64,000 nucleotides of DNA from Pohlia nutans (Eukaryota; Streptophyta; Bryopsida; Bryales; Mniaceae). The notes below the pieces were generated by a model, which did not search any database, was not told the origin of the DNA, and saw only the letters and a list, made by a program, of their open reading frames with translations. The translations under genes were made by a program, and so were the position numbers. The stretch is from the NCBI GenBank assembly GCA_022496805.1, contig CM040100.1:14475009-14539008 (forward strand), read 5' to 3'. Of the stretch, positions 12,928 through 24,734 are shown one piece after another. Each line of letters opens with the position of its first letter. The stretch's first letter is position 1.

Positions 12928-13561
12928 ACCCTAGCCAGCACGGGGTTGAGAACCTAGCTTGGAATGGGCCTTTTGGCATTCCCTAGTTCCCTACCAACGA
13001 GGTCCTGTTCAAACCAGCAAACCTATTGTTTGCTTCAGAGCCTCGGGATGCATTTGACTGACTGAGGCTTGCTTAATTAGTTGTCTATAAGTATCAAATG
13101 AAGTGCTCACACTTGTTGTGAAGTGAGCATGAGAAATGCGTGACCAATGAAGAACAGTGTTGGTGCGAGAAGCTCGCGTCAGTGGCTATGGCGGGTCAGT
13201 GGCTATGGCCAAATTGCAAAACGGTAGCGGCGATGAAAGCTAAGAGCCTCTAGAGTGTTGACAATGGAACTCACAGCGAGTCTACTAAGAGGCTCTGTAA
13301 CGGCAAGGGACCCTGTAACTATACTTTATACATGGGCTCTGTGGAAAACAGCCCCGGCAACGGCAAATTTCTATTAAATGAATATTTCTTTTATTAGTAT
13401 TTTAAATTTCTAGTTATAGGTTCATCATGTCATCCAAATTGAGGAAAATATTTAATCAATTAAGGTAATAAATTACACTACAATGTACAAAATAATAATA
13501 AAGAATGAAAAGAAAGCTGTAAATAAGGTCCTCAAGAATTAGGAAAACCCTTGTCCTTTAA

Positions 13562-14652
13562 CCCCCTAATGTTCAACACCATTTTCAGCAATTTTTGGCA
13601 ATTTTGGAGGTGTGTTAGTTGCGAGCCTCGTAACTTCAAATTTGTGATTTTTTTTTGGAAAACCAAACCAAAGGATGGATTTAGCACCTACCTATTAGTA
13701 CATACAAAATTGCATGAAAATCTATTGAATAATGAAGAAGATTATAACACATCTAGGATGAAAATTGTAAAATTGGGGCTCTAAAATTTGCACTTTTTTG
13801 GGCTTTATTTCCTTATTATTTTTTTTCCTTTCTAAAGTGAATGAGGAATTGTAATATTGTAATAGTAAATTTCATTACACATTCAATTAATGTATCCATG
13901 CTCAAATCCACCCAATATGTTGAGAGTTATGTTTGTTTGAAGATTGACAATTCATCATTTTCAGTGTCAAAATTTACCATTTTCACCTGCCAAAGTGGAA
14001 ACTCACCTCATACTCACCTTGGACTCGTTTTGAGTTCAAAAAGACTGCAAAACTAGTCTATGGTGAGTTGGAGAATAATCTAAACCAAAACCTTGCGCCA
14101 TCATGGGGCATTAAACTCGTGACCTCTTCAATACTAGAGGAAAGTTCCTACAAGTTCCCCTAAACCTAAGGGACTATTCATAAATAATGTGTGTTAGAAA
14201 TTGATTATATTGGCATGCGAACACACCTTAGAAGTTAGAAAACTCCTCTCATGTTTTTGAATAACTTTATCTTCTCCATAACTTTTGACTCAAACCTTGG
14301 ATTGGCATGAAATAAAGTGCATTGAAAAGCTTTTAATCGTAGGCACAATTTTTTAATCGGGACTTAGATTTAGTTATGCACCATTTTAGACATGTAAGCA
14401 AAAATAGGGCATCAGAGATCCAATTTGAGTCACTTCGACGTGACAATAACATTCTTCAGCCCCCTTACTGTTCACTTCTAAATCCCACGTATCTGATTGG
14501 AGATTGGAGGAATCGCAAAGAATTTTTCTAACTTCAGATGGGTCAAGCAAAGAGGGTTGGAGAGTTGAATTATTTTATTAGTAGTCTCTCTACATTGCTG
14601 CTACAGTGTAAAGGATGTGATCCAGCAAGCTATGAAGAACGTTATGAGGGGG
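13562..14652. mobile_element. Possible TTAA-flanked element, about 1.09 kb (weak termini)
   Basis: TTAA 13558-13561 is followed by CCCCCTAATGTTC, and GAACGTTATGAGGGGG precedes TTAA 14653-14656. The tips match over five C and then only roughly, so the pairing is tentative. A second left-type tip (TCCCTAAGCGTC) starts at the same right-hand TTAA and has no partner. Confidence 0.4.
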
Positions 14653-14659
14653 TTAATCC

Positions 14660-15415
14660 CTAAGCGTCTAAAGAACCCAATATGGTCACACTTGGTCGAT
14701 TCTCAGTCAAACTACCATTTTCACCGAGTTGCTTATTTCAAATGAAAATGGCCCTAACTAAGAAAGTGTGAGGACTATCTTATACTTTCTAGTCCAATTT
14801 ACCATACTTCAAAAAATTAAAATTGCGTTTTAAATTTTTTGTTTTTTTATAGCACTTTAAAGCTCAAAACCCTAAAATTCCAATAAACATTGCAGAAAAA
14901 GTTTTTCTATTGAATTTCGCTTTATGTAAGGTAAATGTAGAAAAAAAAAATCTAGAGAAAAATGTAAAACTGCAGAAAAAGTTCTTCTAGAGAATTTCTC
15001 TTCAATTTCTCTTTATGTAAGCTAAATGAATGGTTCCACCTTACAACTTCACGCCCCCGGTTAGAGCAGGTTTGGTATCTGCAGTGTGAACAGGGTCGTC
15101 GTTGTGCGGTGTGAACGGGGCATCGCCCCTTGTCTCCACCTTCGCCTCGCCATAGCTGCCCTGCCTTGTGAACATTTGTTATTGGGATATCAGAAAGGAC
15201 TGTTAAGTTATCGCTTTCCCATTGCAGAGATCATGCAATGATATTATTTGACTGCCAATTACTGAATTTCTAGGCGAAGGCACGTTTGCTATTTTGATGC
15301 TCAGAATGGCGATGGACTTTGCTTCGGAGGGACATGATGGAAACACGAAGCAAGAGTTGAATGCTTTTGTGATTTGTTGATTTGAAGTGTTTGGATGAGC
15401 ATTTGAGAAGATAGT
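14660..15415. promoter_or_regulatory. Upstream flank of the CDC14-like gene
   Basis: AT-rich until about 15.05 kb, then more GC-rich up to the start codon. The promoter and leader should be here. I see no unambiguous TATA box or start site. Confidence 0.35.
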
Positions 15416-17706
15416 ATGAGTCCCAGGCTTGAGAGTGCCGTCGAGCGAGGCGCCATGAGTTTGCGGCAGCCGAAATGGGCGCAGAACCTGCTCGCAGGCT
15501 CCTCCAAGCAAGCAGCGAATGCCGCTGAAGCCACCGGCATGGAGCCTGGGCCCGTGATGGAGCTCGTAATGGCGCTCTCGGATCAGCGTGTGTACCGGGA
15601 AGTCGTTTGGTCGCTCAAACGAGGGCTGCACGATGCGCGATCGGAGTTTTCGTTCGTCCGAGTGCGGGGATTGAATGCTCTTGCCAAGCTCATGGACTCT
15701 GCCGCGAGCTCGGAGAAGGCCATGGAGCTTTTTCGGGACAGCCAGAGCTACCGAGAGCTCCAAGGTTCCTTGTGCTTCTTTCTTCCTTTCTTCCTTCCTT
15801 CTTTCTTTCTTTCTTTCTTTCTTTCTTGATTTCTTCAATACAGCGTCTAATTCTTTGCATTATTGAGTATACGTGCTTTGTGCATTCGTTTTGGATTGCA
15901 AAATTTGAATAACTCGAGAAATTAATAGAACCCCTTTTAGTCATGCAAGTCATCTTTGCTTCTAGGAGACCGTCCAGATATTGTATCATTGCTCATCATC
16001 TAGATAGCAGCAAAAGACTAGGCCCTCGACGTTTAGTATTCTATATGCTTCTGAGATTAAGGAAACCACACCTAAAAGCGACACTTTAAGTACTGAACGT
16101 ATTAGAATGGTCAGGATTTTAGTAGGAAATCAAAGAGATTCCAATGCACCAGAGAATGCATTATTTGGACACCATATGCAAAAGTTACAAGGGTTTAAAG
16201 GTTTATTGGTGGATGACCTAAAATTGACATGAGTTTTGATGTTGAGGAGGTGTACATTCTCATGTACTCATTGTGCAAGAGTTTGAGGGTATTGCATTGG
16301 CGAAGAACAAATTTCTCAGCGATGCTTTCGACCTTAGGTTCTTGGTTAGGGCTACTGGACGTGAATTTCTGGAATGACAGGTTGATCAAGTGATTGTGGC
16401 TGTGCTGTGTGATATTTTTGAGGAGGATAGGAAGCTGAACTATGAGTCAATGCCTTGTTGATTTTGCCAGTTGTTCCGGTGCTGTTTGATTACACACTGG
16501 CTCCACGGAAGCGAGTAGCCAAGAACCTCGACACTCTCGCGGGTGCAGAAGCTGGCTCGGATATGGAGAGTTCTCCTACTACTGTAGAAGTGGCTCTTGC
16601 GCTTCGTGTGTTGGAAGGTTGCTGTCTAGTTTCTAGTGGTTGTCGAATCACCGCATCTGAGCACGCAGCTGTTTCGGTAAACTTTCCAGTCCAATTTTCA
16701 ATTGTCTGTTTCATATTAACCATGAAATGAAGATTAGAGGGTCCCTCGCTGTAAAATAATATTCCACTACTGTAGTAAATACTAGCCGAGCAAGTTCTGG
16801 AGCGTCACATTGTTCTATGCACCTTCTCATTACTACGTTGATTGAAAGCAGGAAATCATTGATTTCTTTTTAGCTGGAAGGCCATCGGTACAGAGCACCT
16901 GTTTGGACGGATTGCTTGCTGTCATGCTAGATTCTCCTCCCAACCAGAAGGTACGCATCTGTATGAATTTTTCACCAAAGGATGTAGCATTGCCCCATTA
17001 AGTTAGATTACCGGAGAACAGGATGAGCTTCATTAAGCGGCAAATTTTGGATTGATTACTTCATTTCTTAGAGGGCTTTATATTGCTTTTCTTACTTGTG
17101 AAGTCAAGATTACATTTTAGGCAATTACCCTGGTTATTGCATGTGTGGCTTGAGGCCTTTTCATGTTTGCTGTTCTCAATAGAGTAAATGCTGTGACAGG
17201 AGTTCGAACGGGTGCATGGTCTGCGCAAAATTGCTGAGATGTTCAGAAACAAACATTTGGATCCTGACATTCGGTGAGCCAATGAATTACCGTCTATTAG
17301 GGTTTTTTCCGCTGAAACACCGTGCTATGGTCTTTGTCTTGCGACTTCCTCACTTAAGTTCTTCTCTGTTACTGTAGTTGGCGTTGTGCTTTTATCCCTG
17401 AACTCCGCTGGTATCTATTTAACTTCCTGGCAAATGCATAGCAGATTGAAGATTGCGGAGTTCATCGTTATCTTGATTAGCCAAGTCCTTCCCAATTCAA
17501 GCCCAAGGTTTGGTGTAGGAGAAGGTCCGAAGCCAGCATGGATGACCAAATGGGCGCAACAAGATCTTGTTGAGATTCTAGGTGAAGAGAGCAGTGCAGT
17601 GGTAGACAGCGTCATTGGTGCAGGTCGCCAAACATTCTCCGATCAAGATAACCAGCAAACAGTGATGCTTGGCTATGCGCGAGAGCTTCTACACTTGGCT
17701 AGTTGA
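15416..17706 (+). CDS. Plant CDC14-like, SIN-component family protein
   Basis: Exons 15416-15764, 16471-16676, 16852-16950, 17200-17273 and 17445-17706 join in phase to give 329 aa. Key stretches fit the plant proteins annotated as 'Cell division control protein 14, SIN component': LKRGLHDARSEFSFVRVRGL (residues 62-81), VVPVLFDYTL, VEVALALRVLEGCCL, CLDGLLAVMLDS, and LKIAEFIVILISQVLP. It is an all-helical, armadillo-like protein. Its fungal namesake acts in the septation initiation network, and this is not the CDC14 phosphatase. The plant role is not established from sequence. The start could also be the Met at residue 14 (MSLRQPKWAQ). Intron 1 is the longest and begins with a pyrimidine-rich microsatellite. 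Confidence 0.88.
15778..15827 (+). repeat. CT-rich microsatellite (CTTT/CTTC)n
   Basis: A pyrimidine-only run 14 bases into intron 1 of the CDC14-like gene. On the minus strand it gives spurious Lys/Glu/Arg-rich frames. Confidence 0.9.
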
Positions 17707-19403
17707 TCTTAGGCTGACGTTTTACTCGTGAGTTTAAATTGTAGCTTGCAATTTGTATTGTACGCCCATGGATTCAGTAGTACACGAAGATTCTCTGGTG
17801 CCAACGAAGATGTTGGACAACATTGAGGAAGAGACAATGGTTTTTCTTGGCTTGGTTTTTTGTTCTTGTTTTCAACATTGCCGTAGTGCGCTACTCTTAT
17901 GTAGACAATTGGGTTGGCAGTTTGGCACATCTGTGCCGAATATCTAATTTTTTCAAAAGATGATTAGTTCTTTTGATACTGATTCCGAAATGACATACTG
18001 TTTGCAATATCGTAGATAGTTGCAAATCTGTTCCGAATATTTAATTTTTTCAAAAAATAAGGTTTGGTAGGTGGAATGTTTGTAAATATTCTTCAAGATT
18101 CTCTTTTTCATCATACAAGAATACTCTTTCTGAAAAGACATTTCCCCCAACAAATTTGGGCATTTATTTTTAGGCGTATTTTCTATGGTTTATTATATGT
18201 AAGGTTAAGTTCAAATAGTCAAGTGTTGAAATTGTATTTGCACATCAAATTTTGAGAGGTCCACTATATCTTAATTTTGTTGGTTCATTGGACGAGTATT
18301 GTTGAATTGGACAATACTTGCCTTTGTAACACACGTGAGTTCATCAATATTTACATGTTGCCCTAAATTCTAATGCCCTTGGAAATGGTCTCCAATTCCA
18401 TGAATGAACCATTTGACTTTCTTCAACTTGTCTATATCATTAGGAATGAAGGAATTTGAACGAATGAAGTCCTCGATGAAGTCATGGTTGGTTAGTAACT
18501 CTCGTATTAGGATCTTATTAGGTTCAAGTATACTAAACTATATAATTATATAAATAGAGTGAACAACAATGTAATTAGCTCTTTAATTATGCAAGAAAGG
18601 ATGATAGCCCAATTGTCTAAATGTGTATATTATGCAATGGTCGAAACACATCAACTACCTAACTATGCAATAAATAATTGAAAAAAAAATTGAATATTTA
18701 ATTAGTCGATTTGTCAAAGAAAAGGGAAGCTAGTTGTGTAAATTTGAATTTGTTGAATTGCGTAATTATATTATTTAATTATAGAAAACATGAAAGGGAG
18801 ATGGGAGGCCTGTAGTCCTAATTTGAATTTGTCCAAGTTACTAATTGTATAAATTATTTGACCACTTAATTATACAACGAAATAAACAAATTTATTTTTC
18901 TACTTATTTAAGTGATTAGTATGGTGATCAAAATTGACTAATTTGCTTGTTCACAAGTTAGCAGGATTTTTATTTTTATTTTGTCTGAGAGAAGACTTCA
19001 AAATATTTTGAAATTTCCTAACAAAACTTTGGATTTTACCCAAAAATGTAGAAAATTGAGAAATGTAACCAAATTTTATTGTTTGGAGTTGCACTTTACA
19101 ATACATCTTCAAAACTATTTAACATGTAAACTTTAGGACATAAAGTTTAGCCAATAAATCCCCCATCCCACATCCAGTAAGAACGGCTATTTAATAAAAA
19201 GTGAACTAGCGAAGATCAACCAATGGGAAAAATATCATATAAAATATTATTGGTTAAATGTTGAAAGAAAAAAAAAAATCCATCCAAACTCCAAAGGGGG
19301 AGGTTTTACAGTGTCGAGCATTCCAGAAGGTTTGCTAATACTCATTGGTCATTTAGGATATTGAACAAGTATTTGAAGGATATTGGGGGGATAAGGGCGG
19401 ATA
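17707..19403. other. 3' flank and gene-free AT-rich DNA
   Basis: Probable 3' UTR of the CDC14-like gene, then AT-rich sequence without genes. A segment around CCGAATAT(C/T)TAATTTTTTC occurs twice in direct orientation, about 90 bp apart (near 17937 and 18031), as a local duplication. Confidence 0.45.
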
Positions 19404-19407
19404 TTAA

Positions 19408-20451
19408 CCCTTAAAGGACATGAGGCCAAATTTGGGACAGCCCAAAGGAACCTCGCATAGATTTCTAGCTACCCATCTCATTTCATAAGAATTTAAAAAA
19501 TTAAAATTAAAAAGTAGTAAGAAACATGTGAGACATGGCAATGGGGTTGTGGAGGAATGTCTTGTGGCCCAACTATCCTTGTCAGACAATGAAAATAACA
19601 TGAATAGGAAGGCCAAGGGTGTGACTAGCGTTGTCATAGCATATTGAATTGTTGCGTTGAAAAAGCCCCTTGGGTTCTCCAAGTTGTGACAATGCACTCA
19701 TAGCTGTTGCCTAAATATGTCGCCTCCTCCCACCCCTGATTATCAGCAAATGTATAGTACCCACCAATAAGTTTACGTTCATTCAGCTTTTTAAAGAATT
19801 GAATCAAATAATTAAATTTATAAAAATATCAATATTAATATTAAGATAAACTAAACCATTTGAAGTGTGAAAAATTACTTATTTGGAAAAAATTTGGATC
19901 AGATATTAAAAAAATATAAAATTTATATTCAATTGAACATTTTTGAATTGAAAACTTCAAACATTGATATTTTAGTAAATATGACCTCAAAACTCATGAT
20001 TCTTTTTTCCACATGATTCTACAAAGGATTTGCATTATTTCCATTGAAAGTTTTATAAACCATAAGTAACAAAATTTGTATTCATAGTTGGTTGAATTAA
20101 AGGTAAAAAATGAAGGTTTGAATTTCAAATAAAAATAGATTTATTTATTTTTTATCAAAACTCAATTGTATGTATGGTTCATCTTGTGCACTACAACTTG
20201 TCCAAATTAGGCTCAAAGCTTATAATTTTTGTAATTTTTATTGGCAATTCTCTAAAAAGTTTGAATGAACGTAAACTTGTTGGTGGGTACTGTACAAATC
20301 TCCAATTCTTGTGCAACAAGGAAATTTGAGTGCATAATTTTGTCTACTTTTCAACATGATTTACCAATCAAAAAATGGTGGATCATATCAAAAGTTTTAT
20401 CAAAGATTCTTACAAAACTAAGCCCGTGGAGTTTAGTATGTCCTTTGAGGG
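19408..20451. mobile_element. TTAA-flanked CCC/GGG element, 1,044 bp (piggyBac-like)
   Basis: TTAA at 19404-19407 and 20452-20455. The tips CCCTTAAAGGACAT and CCCTCAAAGGACAT are inverted repeats with one mismatch. A palindrome CCAAATTTGG sits at 19426-19435, one base after the 17-nt tip. The only open frame inside is short and matches nothing I recognise, so the element looks non-autonomous. Confidence 0.8.
19751..20294. mobile_element. Nested foldback inside the 1.04-kb TTAA element
   Basis: Arms of about 40 bases (19751-19793 and 20254-20294) are inverted copies with few mismatches, containing GTACCCACCAAYAAGTTTAC and GTTCATTCA. They are independent of the outer TTAA tips, so this is either a second element inserted in the first or internal structure of it. 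No clear target duplication was found. Confidence 0.65.
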
Positions 20452-20455
20452 TTAA

Positions 20456-21888
20456 AGAAATGTAGACTAACATTCAAAAGTTTCCAACACTTGGGCTTCT
20501 CGTTTGGCTTATGATTTGCTATAGCCGACAAGTTTTTTAACATTAGGGGATTTTGTTGAGTGCAAATCCAATTTTTTTTTTAAATCACTTGTGCAAATTT
20601 CAATTTGAGAATAAATAAATTTAAATGGTATATTTTAAAATTTAGAGGATAAAACCAATGATTGCCCTACATGCACAAATTGGCATCTTCTTGTAAAAGC
20701 ATGTCCACTCTACCATTGAATGCTCGAGATTCCCTAAAAAGTGAATGATATTCAACATGCATATTCATGGACGATGAGAGAATCACTATATATGAACACG
20801 ACATAGTAATACCCCAATATATCCCTCTATAGCGCTATTTAACCAAGATACTTTATAAATTGATAGAAAATAATGATTACACACGTATAGTGACTGTGAT
20901 TGGTTTACCAACTTTATAGAGGGACACATAGCAGTTCAAAGGTGTGGAGACGATAGCTTGCGACACCAAATTTTCGATGTGATGATAGTGGTTAAGAGGT
21001 GAATTGAAGAAAGAAGGGTGAGAATGCTCTAAAAAGAAGGAAAGAGACTAGAGAAATTTGCAAAAGTAAAGAAGGTGACCTCCTTTCTTCACCCGCCTTT
21101 TTTTGCCTTATAGTAGTTGTCCTATTCTATTTGAGACCACAAGGAGCACATGGCTTGGCTTGGGTGAACTTTTCATGGGTATGGGGGAACATGTGGTCAA
21201 CGAATGGGAGCGTGGGCTTGGATTGGGAGAACATGCCCTTGCATTGGGTAGGCCCCAAATTCAAATCCCACCACCCTCGCTTCTCCTTCTCATTGATGCA
21301 TAAAAAGGTGACAGTGAAAATGTTGTGTGCGAATTTTAGCCAAGTGGCTACCAAAAATAATTTGATGCTAATTTTTACTCATTTTTTAGGGAATTAGCCA
21401 TTATTTTTTAGCCAAATGGCTTCTTCCAATATGGTGAAATTAGCCAATTTTATACTCTATGTAATAATTTGCTACAAATGTATTAACGAATCTAGAATAT
21501 TTCGCCAAAATTGGCTATCAAATCTTCACATCCATGACAATTTTGCTAAAGAGGCTGAAACTCCTCACCTTCACTGCTCAGTGGTGTTGAAGTTTGGGCC
21601 CGAGTTTGCAAATTCTTTCCTCTGTGAGAGGACTTTACGAATTGGTCATGTACGGAACAGATTTTTATATTATAAAATAAAAGCTGCAGTAGTTTTATAT
21701 TATATTCAGTATTTTGACTTTGATGTCATCCTCGTGCAACTGCCAGCTTTCAATTTTGGTGACGTCATCAGTCAGGTTGGCTCTACATGTAAGTTACAAT
21801 TTGCTTCATTCTTTCAACAGGATGCCAACGTCACCCGAAACTTGATACCTTATCCTTTGGATTGCTTGAAATGTTTGTACACTGAATA
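20456..21888. other. Gene-free AT-rich region
   Basis: No convincing gene. A small inverted pair, TCCCTCTATA (near 20822) and TATAGAGGGA (near 20917), may mark a short decayed element. The 157-residue frame at 21416-21889 has no recognisable domain and runs into the neighbouring MITE. Confidence 0.35.
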
Positions 21889-22109
21889 GGGGTTTTAAGG
21901 GGACCCATATTAATTTATCGACATTTCACACTATATAAATATTTGTCATTACCGTACAAAAAGTTAGTATTTTTTTTTTTTTTTTTTGACACAAATAGTC
22001 ACACAATCACATATTTTGTTTTATTTTTGTCAAACTATCTTTTCTTTTTTACCACGGGATAATTTTTACAAGGTAAGTCCCTTTAGCTTTTTGGTCCCTT
22101 TAAAACCCC
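21889..22109. mobile_element. MITE, 221 bp, flanked by TA
   Basis: The tips GGGGTTTTAAGGGGACC and GGGGTTTTAAAGGGACC are inverted repeats with one mismatch, and a TA dinucleotide lies on both sides. A T-run of about 17 lies inside. The superfamily is uncertain. Confidence 0.75.
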
Positions 22110-22111
22110 TA

Positions 22112-23010
22112 ATCAATGTACACATTTCCTAGTCTTAGGTAGTACGAGTTGATTGAATGTGACAAATCCATGATCTCATTAGAGCATCTCCACACGTTAA
22201 AACTTCACACTAGTAGAATAGGTGCAGGTGTTCACGCAAATGGACAACACTTGCCTAAAACTGAACAACATTATCTCAATACATGCTCCTTTTCTATTAG
22301 TGTCACGACCAGTGGGAGCTACTTATTTAGAAAGTAGGTTATTTGATTACCTCACCCGTGCAGGTCGTTATATTAACTTTTAACTAATGAATTGATTGCT
22401 TTCTTTTCATCCAAAAAATGTCATTTTTCAAAAACGTGTAACAAACATCCTATAATAATAATAATGATGTAAAATAAAATTATAATATCTCAACCACCCA
22501 ACCATAGATGAGAGGCTCCAACCCAAAAGAGTGTCCCTTCTCCTCCGAGCTTGATCTTATAGCAAAGATGACTATCAGTTTGGTTTAAGACCTTACTACT
22601 ACATTTGGAGTTCTATCTTTGGTTCCATCTAGAGTCCATTCTTAAAGTAGTAGATACTCGTTAGTTTAAGTCTTAGTACTCACTCTTTTGAGATTGCTAT
22701 CTATTTTTATCTCAAAGATCACCTGTTTGGAGCTTTTTATCTCAAATGCACTTGTCCTGGTCTTGGAGTTGTCTCACTCCTGTGCATTTATTATTTAAAT
22801 GGAGATGTTTAATTCCACTGCACAATTCCTTAACTTGGAGTTCTTCAAAAAATCCTTCTAATTGAAACTCTTCAACCCCCAAGCACAACTCATCTACTTT
22901 GAGTTGTCTATCTTGACTCCATCTCTGCTTGCATACTAACCATCCTCACTTATACTTAGTGCATTCATCCTCTTCTTCAATGTGCCATCACACCTACCCC
23001 TCAAAGTATA
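22112..23010. other. Gene-free region left of the Tc1-like element
   Basis: Low-complexity pyrimidine-rich prose without a gene. A TTAGAGCATCTCCA motif near 22179 resembles MITE tips but has no partner nearby. The last bases (CCCCTCAAAGTAT) look like one unit of the minisatellite found right of the transposon, so the transposon probably landed in that array. Confidence 0.35.
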
Positions 23011-24734
23011 CCGTAGTAGGGTCCAAAAAATATTTCGAATTTTTGGTTTGGAGTTGAATGAGAATGAAAACTACAAACTTTGAAAACCTCTTCTAGGCTC
23101 AAAAATTCATTAATTCACAAACCGTAAATTATGTTGGAAAGATAATAGAGTCTACTTTGACAATATGAAAAATTTGCATTACAAAAGTAGAAAATCATAC
23201 ATTTTAAAAAATAATAATAATATAGTATCTACCATCTAGTGCTACCACCTCTTGCTGAAATAACTGCTTGCATTCTATTCGGTATAGTTCTAATCAAAGT
23301 TTGGAGTTGCTCCAAAGATATTCTATCCCATGTTGATTAAATGATTTGTGCCATTTCCTCCTTGTTTTTTGGTCAAGGACGATGTCGTAACAAATCTTTG
23401 ACAATCTTCCATAAATTTTCTATGGGATTCAAATATGAAGAGTTTACATGCCAAATTAGTTTTGCCATACCATGAGATTGTCTCCATTGCAACGGAAGTG
23501 AGTTGTGGTGGACTGGAGCGCCATTTTCCATAAGTTTCAATTGTTGAGAGTGATCATATCAAAATTAAATCCGCTTAATGTTGCTTCATAAACAATGGTT
23601 ACAAAATTGCTTGTTGTTCTTTTGTCTGGAGGCATAATAACAAGACGACATTTATCAAAGCCAGTAAATGCACCCCAAACCATCACCAAAGTACGGCCAC
23701 TCCTAAAAGTTGGAGCTATACAATCCCACACATATCTTTCGTATGGTCTTCGCCACATTCTAATTTGCCTCGAATTTTTACCAATTTCAATTGATGACTC
23801 ATCTAACCCAATTCCTTGCATCAATCTTCAAAACTCCCAGTTTCATGAGCACGGGAAAATTTAAGCCTATCTAATTTATGCTTTTCACTAAGATATGGTT
23901 TTTTTGGTGCAATGCAATTTCTAAAATCCAAGTCATGTAAGTATGATTGTGTCGTCTTACAACTCACATTCAATAGGCTTGATAATTCCGACAATGGTTA
24001 TCTTTTATCATCTCTAATATAACGTGCTTACACTCTAGCATCACGATCGCTCAGCTTCTGATGCCTACTACATTGGGATTTCAAAGATTTTACACTCCCT
24101 CAAACCTTCCAATTTGTCAAGAAAGTAGAAACAGTTCACCGTGGAACATTCAATACAAATGCAATGTCTGAGCTCTTCATTCCACCCTCACGCATTTCCA
24201 TAGTGCAATCCCTTTTCTCATCACTCAAGATTCTGTACGGTATGGTACCTCTCAAACACCCAATGCACATTTTGAAAATCAATAGATTTAATCACCAACA
24301 TAACAACAAAGGCAACTTCAATGCTCTTGTCCAAACTACCTACAAAACAACTTCAAGCCTCTATATCTCATATGTGCAAGCCAATCTCCATTGCAATGAC
24401 ACTCCATGTTGTAATATTGAGCTTTATACATTAAACTTTGCAGTGAATACATGCCATCAAAATGAAGTGGTGCCAGGAGCTCTATAAAGGAAGATGCATG
24501 TTTGAGCTCTTGACATAACAATTTACTTATTACAGCCAAATATTTTAATTTCTGAAAATTACTCATGATTAATAGTTGATGATTAAAGACCATTGATGGC
24601 TTCACAAGTTGCAATTGATTTGGTGAAAAAAGAATATATATTGAGTTAGCTACATACAATTGAATGCAATTGTTTTTTAAGCACATAACTGGAAGCACAT
24701 CCAAAATTTGAAATATTTTTGGACCCTACTCTAC
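23011..24734 (-). mobile_element. Tc1/mariner (Tc1-like) transposon copy, about 1.72 kb
   Basis: Inverted tips near 23011-23045 and 24700-24734 share GTAGGGTCCAAAAA followed by TATTTC. They enclose a decayed Tc1-type transposase. The exact end bases and the TA duplication are blurred by mutation. Confidence 0.85.
23229..24242 (-). pseudogene. Decayed Tc1-like DDE (DD34E) transposase
   Basis: Minus-strand translation gives a helix-turn-helix N-terminus (ILSDEKRDC, GGMKSSDIAFVLNVPR), then the catalytic half: GLDESSIEIGKN, RSGRTLVMVWGAFTG, ENGAPVH and LNPIENLW. The residue before GAPVH, normally the second catalytic Asp, is Asn. The spacing from it to the Glu of NPIENLW is 34, as in DD34E Tc1 elements. 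Damage: several in-frame stops (after NVPR, NWKV, DARV, DDKR and RHRP), a frameshift at 23548 or nearby, and an ATA in place of the expected start. It cannot make an active enzyme. Confidence 0.92.

Noticed and set aside
15203..15838. 211-residue minus-strand frame with a Lys/Glu/Arg-rich start
   Set aside because: Antisense of CDC14-like exon 1 and of the CT microsatellite.
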